Assembly: GCF_016908275.1 (NCBI RefSeq)
Contig: NZ_JAFBDN010000004.1
Location: 1 to 64,000, forward strand
Origin: Periweissella beninensis
GTDB lineage: Bacteria > Bacillota > Bacilli > Lactobacillales > Lactobacillaceae
Length of the DNA stretch: 64,000 nucleotides
Direction of reading: 5' to 3'
Position 1 is the stretch's first letter. Each line of letters opens with the position of its first letter. The translations under genes and the position numbers were made by a program. Below the pieces are notes generated by a model. That model made no database searches. It was not told the DNA's origin and worked only from the letters and a program-made list of their open reading frames with translations. Below, one piece after another: positions 8,922 through 17,958 of this stretch.

Positions 8922-10124
8922 ATGGAGCTAGTTGGTACCACGAATAAAATTGCATTTAAATTAAGATTAAAAGCCGGCTTATATATTAATTACATTGTGC
9001 ATGGCGTAGGGTTAATCATTTTGGCCCAAACCATGACTAATTTAACCGGATTATGGCAAGTATCGTTAACTAATGTAGCGTATGTGTTATCGGCGTTAGG
9101 CACGGGCAAAATTTTTTCATATTTAATTTTGGGTGAATTGAGTGATCGTTTTGCTCGGAAACGGATTCTGCAATTTGGGATGTTCGCTTATTTCATTTTC
9201 TTTCTAGGAATTCCTTTGACCCAAAATGTATGGCAAGCTTATTTTATTACCATTTTTGCCGGTTTAGCTAATTCAGCGTTAGACACAGTGACATATGCTA
9301 CCTTATCAGAACTATCAAATGGGCAAGCAAGCAGTAATATTCTAGTCAAAGCAATGATGTCAATTGGTGAAGGGCTTTTACCGTTACTAGTGAGTTATTT
9401 AGCAATTCATCAAATTTGGTTTGGTTGGTCATATTGGTTAACATTAATTATTTTAAGTTTAAATGGTTTAAACATAGGTACACTTGCGCCCAAACAATTT
9501 TATATTGAGCACGAAAAATTAAAACAAGGGACTGTTAGGCAAAGATTAGGTCGCAAGGATTGGTTGCAAGCAATTCCTTACTGTTTATTTGGTTTTACGG
9601 CAATGTGGCTAATGATTCACTTTACCCAATGGATTACGGTTTTTGGTCAAAGTGTGCGGCAACTTTCAGCGGTTAGCGCCCATTTGTTGATGAGTTCATA
9701 TAGCTTGGGCTCCCTTTGTGGGGTTACAGTAATTTACATTTTGAGTAAAACAAGTTGGTTTAAAGATAGTACGTTACTAATTTTAGCAACTAGTGGCGCC
9801 TTAATTGCCCTAGTTAGTGTTTGGGTGACGACGAATGTCTTCTTGATGAATAGTATGAGCTTTTTGTTTGGTATGACCGCGGCAGGTGGTATGCTCCAAT
9901 TGGGGCTTAATCTATTTTTAAATCAATTTAGTGCTACTAAGGGACGCGTTACTGGAATTTATTTTTTTGGAAGTAGTCTGGCAGCCTTTTTAATGCCAAT
10001 TATCACAGGTAAATTAGTTATGATTGGGTTAAGTCAAACACTAGGTAGCGATATTATTATCGCCGTGCTTAATTTGGGGTTAGCCTTTATTATCTATAAA
10101 CAAGCCAACACATTTAAAATATAA
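8922..10124 (+). CDS. MFS transporter at the end of the aro operon
   Basis: The 400-residue protein has about 12 predicted membrane segments and an MFS loop motif near residue 75 (GELSDRFARKR). It starts 12 bases after the kinase/mutase gene with GGAGAG upstream, so it is probably co-transcribed. Its position suggests transport of an aromatic compound or shikimate intermediate, but nothing in the sequence proves a substrate. Confidence 0.75.
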   Translation: MELVGTTNKIAFKLRLKAGLYINYIVHGVGLIILAQTMTNLTGLWQVSLTNVAYVLSALGTGKIFSYLILGELSDRFARKRILQFGMFAYFIFFLGIPLTQNVWQAYFITIFAGLANSALDTVTYATLSELSNGQASSNILVKAMMSIGEGLLPLLVSYLAIHQIWFGWSYWLTLIILSLNGLNIGTLAPKQFYIEHEKLKQGTVRQRLGRKDWLQAIPYCLFGFTAMWLMIHFTQWITVFGQSVRQLSAVSAHLLMSSYSLGSLCGVTVIYILSKTSWFKDSTLLILATSGALIALVSVWVTTNVFLMNSMSFLFGMTAAGGMLQLGLNLFLNQFSATKGRVTGIYFFGSSLAAFLMPIITGKLVMIGLSQTLGSDIIIAVLNLGLAFIIYKQANTFKI

Positions 10125-10512
10125 GTAGTAACTTTATTGAAGTTAATATTGATTTAATATTTGAAGGATAAGCTTAATTCATGGTTCAAGATTGCTTGTC
10201 CCCAAGTAATTAACCATATTAATTTGCATATTTTCTTCCAAATTTAAATCATGATAATGATTACAAGAAAGAACAAGCGTGGGGCTTGTTCTTTTTTGTG
10301 TGCTTTAATATTAAAAATAGGAAAAAATTATAGCTTTTATACAAAATCTAAATTGGACTTAATAAGCAAAAAATTATATATTTTAAGGGTAGAGTTTGTT
10401 TAATTTGTCACAAATTAACAATTAACTTACTACAGCTACCTTAAATAAAGGTTCTTTATCTCGTGAAGAATAATTTAAATATGGACATATAAATGTAAGG
10501 GGCATTTAAATT
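10125..10512. other. intergenic region, no gene seen
   Basis: About 390 AT-rich bases hold the aro operon terminator (10269-10297) and the upstream region of the broken esterase gene, whose ribosome binding site is probably GTAAGGGG near 10495. No ORF with a convincing start was found. Confidence 0.5.
10269..10297 (+). terminator. rho-independent terminator of the aro operon
   Basis: AAGAACAAGC pairs perfectly with GCTTGTTCTT around a 5-base loop, followed by a T run. Confidence 0.85.
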
Positions 10513-11439
10513 ATGCAAGCAAAACAGGTTAAAGACATGAATTTTTTAGAATTTAAAGCAAGATTGGCCCAACAAACCGGTGTTCACCACATAAAAGCAA
10601 CTGGTCAAGAGATGTATGGATTATATAAACATGATGTAGTTTATGAAGAAATTGATGGTGTTAAGCGCACGTTACAATTAGTAGTACCCGAAACGAAACC
10701 GACAGTAAAACATAAGTATCCGGTGTTACTGTGGGTTCAAGGATCAGCTTGGTTGAAGCAAGATAATTATAAGCAGTTGACAGTAATGGCTAGATTAGCA
10801 CAAAAAGGTCTTGTAACTGGAATTTTATAATATCGCGAAAGTGCGATTGCCCCTTTTCCAGCCCCAGTTGAAGATGCAAAGGCGGGTATCAGATTTTTAC
10901 GAGCACATGCAACGGAGTACAAAGTAGATGTAGATAATATCTTTATTTTAGGTGATTCTAGTGGTGGGCATACAGCGTTACTAACGGCTTTCACTGCTAA
11001 CCAAAAAGGCCTTTTGGATACTGATTTATATGCAGATTATGCGACTACAGTAAATGCGGTCATTGCCTTTAATCCGGTGACTGATATATGTCAGCCTGAT
11101 TTTCCGACAACAGCTAATCAAGGTCAGGCTGATTCACCAGAAGGAATGGAAATTGGCCATCAAGATGTGTACGAGAATTTAGCACGAGCTAAGCAACTTA
11201 CGTGTGCTAATTATGTACATGAAAATTTACAAATTCCACCAGTTTTATTGATGCATGGCACGGCAGATGATACTGTGTCCTATCATCAAAGTATTCGGTT
11301 ATATAAAAAGTTAGTTGAAACTAAAAAAGACGCCACCCTGTATATCATTGAAGGGGCTAAGCATGGAGATGTGGCTTACTATACTGATGACAATCTAGCA
11401 CGAGTAATAGCATTTGTTCGGCAAAACTTAAGGAAGTAG
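10513..11439 (+). pseudogene. alpha/beta-hydrolase esterase broken by one in-frame stop
   Basis: Frame 1 reads from ATG 10513 to TAA at 10828-10830 and continues in the same frame to 11439. Together this is a normal-length, roughly 308-residue esterase/lipase. After the stop the protein continues YRESAIAPFPAPVEDAKAGI and contains the nucleophile motif GDSSGGH. The C-terminal half carries a charge-relay Asp region (HGTADDTVSY) and His (EGAKHGD). The stop falls where relatives usually have a residue before 'YR.S', so a CAA to TAA change is the simple explanation. The first part alone lacks all catalytic residues. The next gene, a transporter remnant, follows after 9 bases. Confidence 0.85.
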
Positions 11440-11448
11440 GAAAAAATT

Positions 11449-11736
11449 ATGAATGTCACGTTAATGGCGATATTGTTAATTGCAATCGTTGTATTTACAG
11501 TTGTAACCGATAAAGTACCATTAAATTTCGTGTTATTGCTTGTTCCATTTATTTTTTCATTACTGTTAGGACATAGTTTGTTACAGACGAGTGATTTTGT
11601 TTTACAACAGTTTGCCGCAGCGTACTTAATTACTTTTCCTATTCTTTTACCATTATTTAAGAAATTTAATTTTGATCGTGGGGATGCGTTTATGATTGCA
11701 CAGACTGCGATGACTGGTGTTTTAAACTTAGGCTAA
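11449..11736 (+). pseudogene. truncated membrane transporter, possibly CitMHS-like
   Basis: The 95-residue ORF has three or four hydrophobic stretches. The start (TDKVPLNFVLLLVPFIFSLLLG) resembles the beginning of CitMHS/ArsB-type ion transporters. The second half (ITFPILLPLFKKFNFDRGDAF) resembles an internal region of the same type of protein, so the middle appears deleted and the end is missing. Full members have more than 400 residues. It sits 9 bases after the esterase pseudogene. The family call is tentative. Confidence 0.45.
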
Positions 11737-11765
11737 TAATTTGGTAATATAAATAGTTTAAAAAT

Positions 11766-11821
11766 AAAAAGAGTTTATCAGAAGCCAATTTAGTCAATGT
11801 GGTGTATGATAGGCTCTTTTT
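11766..11821 (+). terminator. rho-independent terminator
   Basis: AAAAAGAGTTTATCA pairs with TGATAGGCTCTTTTT across a longer loop, ending in a T run. It closes the decayed esterase/transporter operon. Confidence 0.65.
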
Positions 11822-11984
11822 GCATCGAGTTACTATGTTTTGTAGAAGGTTAAAGATCCCAGTGCTTTAAAAAAAGACTTACTAGCTAAACAAAGTATGG
11901 TATATTAAAGTTTAGTAATGAATGTGATATTTTGTGATAGCATAATATTTTATATTAGTTAAACGACAAATATCTTGATTTACC

Positions 11985-12022
11985 ACAGCGTTGCTTCCGC
12001 AAGCGTTATAACGTACGGCTGT
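11985..12022 (+). promoter_or_regulatory. structured leader before pnuC
   Basis: CGTTGC-TTCC-GCAAGCG (11989-12005) forms a compact hairpin inside an outer CAGC/GCTG pairing, 25-60 bases before the pnuC start. The NAD-II (pnuC motif) riboswitch occurs at this position in Lactobacillales, but I could not match its consensus from memory, so identity is open. Confidence 0.3.
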
Positions 12023-12044
12023 CTAAAAACAAAAGGAGAACGAC

Positions 12045-12821
12045 ATGCTAAATACTTTTATTTATTCAATCTGGCGCAATTTTTTTCATCAATTACAAGA
12101 GGTTTTTAATGTGCAACGTAACCTAACCGAACTGTTAACTTTACGACCACTAACGAAGATTTTTATGCTCGTTATGCTCATTGTTAACTGTTTAGTTTTT
12201 GGGTTAGTTGGAAACTTTTCAATATTAGCCTGGATTAGTTTTTTAACCACTCTTGCAACGGTGCTTAACTTAATTTTGGTTGATCAAGGGCGGTTAACTA
12301 ATTATAGTTGGGGAATTTTAAGTTGTGTAGTGTGGTTAGTGATCGCCTGCCATAACCATTTAATTGGTGATATTGCAGCCCAATTATTTTATTTTGTGAT
12401 GCAATTTGTGGGTCTAAGTGTCTGGGGCCGTCAACTTGATAATACAAAACAAAATGAATTGCCACCTAAAAAAGTGAGTTGGGGCCAATTAAGTATGTTG
12501 CTTGGTTTATTATTTTTAATTTATGGCCTTGTCTTATTAACGAGCCGGCAATTACATGGGGCTCAAATTTATCTTGATGCCACCTTATTACCATTAGGAA
12601 TCGTGGGACAAATCTTAATGACTTATGGTTATCGAAGTCAATGGATTATATGGATTTTACTTGATAGTGTAAATATCATAATTTGGTATAGGCAATTAGC
12701 CACAGGAAATGTTGGGACTGAGTCGATGTTTGCCTTACAAATTATTATTTTAATTAATTCTTTATATGGTGCCTATTTATGGTTTAAACCACAGGTTGTG
12801 CACACAAAAATGAAAATATAG
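12045..12821 (+). CDS. pnuC: nicotinamide riboside transporter PnuC
   Basis: The 258-residue membrane protein has about seven hydrophobic segments. The internal pattern (QLFYFVMQFVGLSVWGR and, near the end, WIIWILLDSVNIIIWYRQL) matches the PnuC family, where the conserved W-x-x-W and N residues line the substrate site. PnuC facilitates nicotinamide riboside uptake for NAD synthesis. AGGAG lies 7 bases before the ATG. It is monocistronic with a terminator right behind it. Confidence 0.88.
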   Translation: MLNTFIYSIWRNFFHQLQEVFNVQRNLTELLTLRPLTKIFMLVMLIVNCLVFGLVGNFSILAWISFLTTLATVLNLILVDQGRLTNYSWGILSCVVWLVIACHNHLIGDIAAQLFYFVMQFVGLSVWGRQLDNTKQNELPPKKVSWGQLSMLLGLLFLIYGLVLLTSRQLHGAQIYLDATLLPLGIVGQILMTYGYRSQWIIWILLDSVNIIIWYRQLATGNVGTESMFALQIIILINSLYGAYLWFKPQVVHTKMKI

Positions 12822-12830
12822 TGATAAGTA

Positions 12831-12865
12831 GTCTTCAATTTTAACGCTGGAATTGGAGACTTTTT
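12831..12865 (+). terminator. rho-independent terminator of pnuC
   Basis: GTCTTCAATT pairs with AATTGGAGAC (one G-T pair), followed by TTTTT. Confidence 0.8.
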
Positions 12866-12934
12866 GTATAGACATAGGCTAGGTTAAAAGCAAAAGGACT
12901 GCGCTGCGTATTATAGCCTGTAAAAGACTGGATT

Positions 12935-12986
12935 TGAAGTGAACCCCCCGCTATTGGACCAAAAGCCAATAACGGGGGTTCACTTC
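12935..12986. repeat. long inverted repeat of unknown origin
   Basis: GAAGTGAACCCCCCGCTATTGG (12935-12956) faces CCAATAACGGGGGTTCACTTC (12966-12986). This gives a stem of about 20 bp with a single odd base and a 9-base loop. A second hairpin (TATGCT/AGCATA) follows near 12999-13023. The G/C-rich arm carries TGAACCCCC, reminiscent of IS ends, so a MITE or the footprint of an insertion sequence is possible. It may also terminate transcription. Confidence 0.6.
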
Positions 12987-13069
12987 GTCTTATTGTTTTA
13001 TGCTCAGTTTTGTCGCTTAGCATACGATTTATGCGCAAGAAGGGTGAAACAATTAGGTAGTTACATTAC

Positions 13070-13693
13070 CTAAATATTTTTGGTGATATCAAGGGGATGT
13101 TTGAATAAATAATCAGGTTCATCACCAAATTTAGCAATATCTTTGACCCCCCAAGTAGCAAGACCAAAATCAATACCAGCAGTGTGGGCGGCTTGCATGT
13201 CATGCACTGAGTCACCTATATAAATCGCTTTACTGCTATCAACATCTAAATCAGCTAAGGCGTGAATAATTGGATCAGGGAAAGGTTTCATCCGCGGAGT
13301 ATCACCAGCAAAAGTAAAACTATCAAAGTACTGTGTAATACCAAATGGAGTTACATGGTCCTTAAACTCAGTAGCTGTATTTGAGGTAACAACAGCTAGT
13401 GCATTTTGTTGATTTGTTCGTAAAAGTTGGAGCATAGCACTGACACCATCAAATAAGTTGACTTCATGCCAAAATTCATGGTAGTGACCTTGCCATTCAG
13501 CTTGCATTGCTTTAGGATTATTAACGCCGAGATATTGTAAAGATTCAAAAGAAGGTAATCCAAAGACAGCGTAAACCTCATCATATGTTTTATTAATACC
13601 ATGATTGGCTAACGTTAATTGTAGTGATTTCATGTACATTTGCTCGGTATTTAGTAGTGTACCATCAATATCAAAGATAAAAGCAGTTTTCAT
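13070..13693 (-). CDS. HAD-superfamily phosphatase (phosphoglycolate phosphatase/beta-phosphoglucomutase-like)
   Basis: The 207-residue protein has all HAD motifs: DIDGTLL (motif I, nucleophile Asp), TSN (motif II), KPFPDP (motif III Lys) and GDSVHDMQAA (motif IV). A helical cap lies at about residues 15-80. It belongs to the HAD_2 group that removes phosphate from small metabolites. The substrate cannot be predicted. It is a single gene, convergent with pnuC. Confidence 0.85.
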   Translation of the reverse strand: MKTAFIFDIDGTLLNTEQMYMKSLQLTLANHGINKTYDEVYAVFGLPSFESLQYLGVNNPKAMQAEWQGHYHEFWHEVNLFDGVSAMLQLLRTNQQNALAVVTSNTATEFKDHVTPFGITQYFDSFTFAGDTPRMKPFPDPIIHALADLDVDSSKAIYIGDSVHDMQAAHTAGIDFGLATWGVKDIAKFGDEPDYLFKHPLDITKNI

Positions 13694-13851
13694 GATGCAT
13701 ATTCTCCAATTATTTTTTGCTTACAGTATATCATGAAAAGCAGATTCACTAAGCACATATTAGTTAATGTCTAACCTAGTGATTATCAATTTAGACAAGG
13801 ACATAATAAGGTTGAAACTAGAATATTTGATTTAAATAGGAGGAAGGACAT

Positions 13852-14307
13852 ATGCAAGTATTTGGCACAAAACAAGCGCAAACAAGCTACTTAGTTCGTA
13901 AAGGTGCGTATGTGATAATTTTTAAAAATGATGACAAAAAAGAAATAGGTTTAATCAGAGCACATGGTAACCAATATTTTCTACCAGGTGGCGGTATTAG
14001 AGCAAATGAAAGTAAGATCAATACATTAAAACGGGAAATGCTAGAAGAAACAGGCTATCTGCTAAAAAATGTCCAATACCTTTGTCGAGCACAAAATAAT
14101 TTTATGGCCACATTACCGGTAAAGCAGCCAATGACGAGTGATGGATTTTTTTATACGGGCCAACTGGCTAAAAAAGTACAAACACCTACCGAAAAAGATA
14201 ATCATTTTGAGTGGGTTAAAGTCGAAAAATGTGAAAAGCTATTATTCCATATTCATCAATTATATGCAGTTCAACAGGCGCTAACGATAACTAATGCCTT
14301 GAAATAA
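13852..14307 (+). CDS. Nudix hydrolase, first gene of cassette copy 1
   Basis: The 151-residue protein has a full Nudix box at about residues 46-68 (G-x5-E-x7-RE-x2-EE-x-G, with core REMLEETG). Nudix enzymes cleave X-linked nucleoside diphosphates. A closely similar protein is encoded at 25289-25735, also two genes upstream of a DUF3427 helicase. AGGAGGA lies upstream of the ATG. A 102-base gap with its own extended -10 promoter separates it from the next Nudix gene, so it may be transcribed separately. The substrate is unknown. Confidence 0.85.
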   Translation: MQVFGTKQAQTSYLVRKGAYVIIFKNDDKKEIGLIRAHGNQYFLPGGGIRANESKINTLKREMLEETGYLLKNVQYLCRAQNNFMATLPVKQPMTSDGFFYTGQLAKKVQTPTEKDNHFEWVKVEKCEKLLFHIHQLYAVQQALTITNALK

Positions 14308-14370
14308 GAATAAAAATATTAAAATAAAATGTACTAAATTTAAATAATAATAATTAATTTATTAAATTTT

Positions 14371-14379
14371 TGATATACT
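14371..14379 (+). promoter_or_regulatory. extended -10 promoter of cassette copy 1
   Basis: TG-A-TATACT lies 31 bases before the second Nudix gene. The surrounding TGATATACTTTAAGT is identical at the same place in copy 2 (25792-25806), while neighbouring bases differ. No good -35 is visible, which suits an extended -10. Confidence 0.55.
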
Positions 14380-14409
14380 TTAAGTGTTTATTTTAATGAG
14401 GTGAATGAG

Positions 14410-14808
14410 ATGAAAAAGGAAATTTTTGTAGTTGGAGCAGCAATAATTAAAGACCATAAACTTTTAGCAGCAAAAAGATCAGCTAATAGATCCTTGGGTG
14501 GTTATTGGGAATTTCCAGGCGGTAAAATTGAAAAAAATGAAAATCCAGAACAAGCTTTAAAGCGCGAAATATTTGAAGAGTTTGGGGCAAAATCGACAGT
14601 TTATGAAAAACTAGCAGGAACCTTTCTTCAAGAATATGATTTTGGTATTGTTACATTAAAGGTCCTATATGCTGATTTAGATTCACAAATTATCAAGACC
14701 ATTGAGCATGATGAATTACGTTGGGTTAGTGAAGAAGAGGCTGTTCATTTAAATTGGGCCCCCACAGATATTCCAGCAATTAATGCATTGGTAGCGAAGG
14801 GTTTTTAA
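14410..14808 (+). CDS. MutT-like Nudix hydrolase, second gene of cassette copy 1
   Basis: The 132-residue protein resembles 8-oxo-dGTP or CTP/dNTP pyrophosphohydrolases. It has the Nudix box GGKIEKNENPEQALKREIF-EE-FG and the motif GGYWEFPGGK just before it. An in-frame GTG at 14401 overlaps the ribosome binding site (ATGAGGTG), so ATG 14410 is the start. The stop is one base from the helicase start, so the two proteins are translationally coupled and likely act together. Its paralogue is at 25822. Confidence 0.88.
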   Translation: MKKEIFVVGAAIIKDHKLLAAKRSANRSLGGYWEFPGGKIEKNENPEQALKREIFEEFGAKSTVYEKLAGTFLQEYDFGIVTLKVLYADLDSQIIKTIEHDELRWVSEEEAVHLNWAPTDIPAINALVAKGF

Positions 14809-14809
14809 T

Positions 14810-17743
14810 ATGGTAAATAGCTCAGAAGAAATCGTAAAGGTAAATCAGTTTGCATATATAAATAACGAGAATATTAACGTTGATGAATTGGCAAGTGAAT
14901 TACAACCACAGCTAGTTACGAATAAAGATAGTGAAACAGTGCTTGAATATTTATTACAAGAATTAAAAACAGCTGATACGTTTATGTTTGCTGTCGCGTT
15001 TATAACTGAAAGTGGTCTGATTGGTCTAAAAAGTACCTTTGCAGACTTAGCAAAAAGAGGGATTCGCGGTAGACTAATTACATCTAATTATTTACAATTT
15101 AATAATCCAAAGGTATATCGTGAGCTTTTAAAGATTAAAAATATTGATGTTAAAATTGCTAATATTGATGGATTCCATACTAAAACATATATTTTTGAAC
15201 ATGTAGACTATATTTCTGTAATTGTCGGAAGTTCTAATTTAACGCAAAATGCTTTGAAAAAAAATGTTGAATGGAATTTAAAAGTAACATCCCTCAAACA
15301 AGGAGATATAACCCAACAAATCAAAAATAATTTTGAAGAATTATGGGACCAAGCTGCTATTTTAACGACATTATGGATTGATAATTATCAACGGCAGTTT
15401 ATTCAAAACACAACTGATCGAGGCATGCTGTCAACTAATAATATCGATATTTCAAAATTAATTGTTCCTAATAAAATGCAAAATATCGCTTTAAAGGAAT
15501 TGAAAAACGCCAGAAAGCATAATGCAAAAAAAGGTTTAATTGTTGCTGCTACTGGGACAGGAAAAACATATTTAGCAGCAATGGATGTTAAGCAAGTTAA
15601 TGCTAAAAGATTATTATTTGTTGTTCATAGAGAAGGCATTTTAAAAAAATCATTAATGAGTTTTAAACGGGTTTTAGGTGGGAATGAGGAAGACTATGGG
15701 CTAATATCAGGAACTAGTCGAGCTAATTCTAATGCAAAATATATTTTTGCTACAATAAACATGGCTTCAAAAGAGGACTTTAAGCATACATATACCCCTG
15801 ATTTTTTCGATTACATTATCATTGATGAGGCACACCGAATTGGGCATGGTCAAAATGGTTCTTTAACAATGTATGAAAAAATACTTTCTTATTTTAAACC
15901 GCAATTTTTATTGGGGATGACAGCAACACCAAGAAGAACTGATGGGATGAATGTTTATGAATATTTTGATTATAATGTGGTTTATGAAATATCACTTAGC
16001 GATGCACTAGCCGTAGAATTGCTTACCCCATTTCATTATATTGGTGTAACTGATTTTGAACATAATGGAACGATTATTGACGACAACACACAACTAAAGT
16101 ATCTGGTATCTCAAGAACGAGTTGATTATTTAATCGAAAAAACTGATTATTATGGTTTTGCGGGTGAACAATTAAAAGGATTAATTTTTGTTAGTAGGAT
16201 TAAAGAAGCTGAGAGCTTGTCACAAGAACTTAATCGACGTGGATATAAAACGACAACAGTTAGTGGCACAGATAATCAAGAAATACGGGAAAGCAAAATT
16301 AAAAAGCTTGAGGTAGGAGAGTTTGACTACTTAATAACTGTTGATGTTTTTAATGAAGGAATTGATATTCCATGTATAAATCAAGTTGTTTTAATGCGGC
16401 CAACACAATCAAGTATTATATTTTTACAACAGTTGGGACGCGGTTTACGCAAATATAAAAATAAAGAATATGTTACAGTAATTGATTTTATTGGTAATTA
16501 TAAAAATAATTATATGATTCCAATGGCTTTTGATAAAGCACGCCAAGCTGATAAAGAGAAAATCGTAAAAAATATTATTTCACCTAAAATGGAAGGTGTT
16601 TCAACTATAAACTTTGAAGAGATTGCAGTTGAAAAAATATTAAATTCAGTTAAAAACATTAAATTTGATTCAAAAATAGTGTTTAAAGAAGCCTATCTAG
16701 ATATTAAGCAAAAAAATGGAAATAATATTCCATTCCTAATGGATTTTTTAAAATTTGGGACGATAAATATTACAGATATTTTTAGTATTAAAAAACTAAA
16801 ATTTAAAAATTTACTAGACTATCAAAAATATGCTGATGACGATGAATCAATTAACTGGCCTAACTTTAATGCGCAAGAAAGACAGTATTTAAATTTTATT
16901 TATAATGAAATATTATGTAGCAAAAGAATTACCGAAGTTTTTACTTTGTATAATTTAATTTTCAAAGAGGATATTAAAACGTCTGCACAATTACTTAAGA
17001 CCTTTAAGGAAAATAGTTACTACTATGACAAAGAAACACTTAGTAGCATTCAAAGAGTGTTAACATTTGACTATTTTTTACCAACAACTTTGAAAAATAA
17101 TGACTGTGGTAGCATTGGGATAGTTACGGTTAATCAAAACAATTGGTTTTTAAAGCCTGAATTTATAAGTTGCTTAGATAACAAAGTATTTGTGCAATAT
17201 GTGAAAGATGCATTAATTACAGGAATGCAATATCTGCAAAACATTTACAGGAATGATCAGCTTCTTACCATAAATGAAAAATATTTACGTAAAGATGTTA
17301 TCAGAATTTTAAACTGGGAAAAAGAACAAAATGCGCAAAACGTAGGTGGTTATATTATGCGAAAAAATAAGCGTTTTTTACCCATGTTTGTTACACTAAA
17401 AAAAGGTAATGTAAAAAATTTAGTTGCATATGAAGACCATTTTACAAGTAGAGATACAATGATATGGTATTCAAAAAGTAAACGAAATTTAGATAGTCCT
17501 ACTGAAAAAGTAATTGCGCATACTGATGAGTACGGATTTATTCAAGTTTTTGTGAAAAAATCTGATGAGATTACTAAGGATGGAAATAGTTTTTATTATT
17601 TAGGAAGCGCTAAAGTTACGGCTGCAACTTTAGCAACGCATAAAAATAAGGATAATAAAGATATAAATTTGATTAAATTCGAAATAAAGCTGCAAAAGCC
17701 AGTTGATTATGATTTGTACACAGCATTAACAATAGATATATAA
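14810..17743 (+). CDS. PLD-nuclease/DEAD-box helicase/DUF3427 protein, cassette copy 1
   Basis: The 977-residue protein has a phospholipase D-type nuclease domain at about 40-185 (H123-x-K125 and GSSN 140-143). A superfamily 2 helicase core follows: Walker A ATGTGKT near 247-253, DEAH at 339-342, GMTATP near 369, and motif VI QLGRGLRK near 541-548. A C-terminal DUF3427-type region runs from about 620. This architecture is known from bacterial genomes as an SSL2-like helicase with an HKD nuclease, often next to a Nudix gene. An anti-phage or DNA-repair role is inference. The copy at 26221 is nearly colinear and mostly identical. Confidence 0.88.
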   Translation: MVNSSEEIVKVNQFAYINNENINVDELASELQPQLVTNKDSETVLEYLLQELKTADTFMFAVAFITESGLIGLKSTFADLAKRGIRGRLITSNYLQFNNPKVYRELLKIKNIDVKIANIDGFHTKTYIFEHVDYISVIVGSSNLTQNALKKNVEWNLKVTSLKQGDITQQIKNNFEELWDQAAILTTLWIDNYQRQFIQNTTDRGMLSTNNIDISKLIVPNKMQNIALKELKNARKHNAKKGLIVAATGTGKTYLAAMDVKQVNAKRLLFVVHREGILKKSLMSFKRVLGGNEEDYGLISGTSRANSNAKYIFATINMASKEDFKHTYTPDFFDYIIIDEAHRIGHGQNGSLTMYEKILSYFKPQFLLGMTATPRRTDGMNVYEYFDYNVVYEISLSDALAVELLTPFHYIGVTDFEHNGTIIDDNTQLKYLVSQERVDYLIEKTDYYGFAGEQLKGLIFVSRIKEAESLSQELNRRGYKTTTVSGTDNQEIRESKIKKLEVGEFDYLITVDVFNEGIDIPCINQVVLMRPTQSSIIFLQQLGRGLRKYKNKEYVTVIDFIGNYKNNYMIPMAFDKARQADKEKIVKNIISPKMEGVSTINFEEIAVEKILNSVKNIKFDSKIVFKEAYLDIKQKNGNNIPFLMDFLKFGTINITDIFSIKKLKFKNLLDYQKYADDDESINWPNFNAQERQYLNFIYNEILCSKRITEVFTLYNLIFKEDIKTSAQLLKTFKENSYYYDKETLSSIQRVLTFDYFLPTTLKNNDCGSIGIVTVNQNNWFLKPEFISCLDNKVFVQYVKDALITGMQYLQNIYRNDQLLTINEKYLRKDVIRILNWEKEQNAQNVGGYIMRKNKRFLPMFVTLKKGNVKNLVAYEDHFTSRDTMIWYSKSKRNLDSPTEKVIAHTDEYGFIQVFVKKSDEITKDGNSFYYLGSAKVTAATLATHKNKDNKDINLIKFEIKLQKPVDYDLYTALTIDI

Positions 17744-17855
17744 TTATCTCTATTAACACACGATTAATTGGAATGTGACATTGGCAGCTGAAAAGTTACA
17801 TAATGCATGACTAGGCTAAACTAAAATAGTAGTTTAGACCAAAATTACGTACAAT

Positions 17856-17926
17856 AAAACACCTATGATTAATATTTATCGAATACAATTTGCGCGTATT
17901 CGTAAGTAAATCAGAGGTGTTTTTTA
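17856..17926. terminator. bidirectional terminator
   Basis: AACACCT-x-TGATT pairs with AATCA-x-AGGTGTT. An inner CGAATAC/GTATTCG stem and flanking A and T runs complete it. It lies between the convergent helicase and sugar-phosphate transporter genes. Confidence 0.75.
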
Positions 17927-17958
17927 GTACTTAGTATTTTGATTAGTTGCCTTAAAAT

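Noticed and set aside
10828-10830. Programmed stop-codon readthrough in the esterase
   Set aside because: No downstream stem-loop or known recoding context is visible, and the neighbouring gene is also degraded, so a simple nonsense mutation is more likely.
12841-13038. 65-residue minus-strand ORF over the long hairpin
   Set aside because: It reads through both the pnuC terminator and the inverted repeat, has no good ribosome binding site, and resembles no protein; it is a by-product of the repeat.
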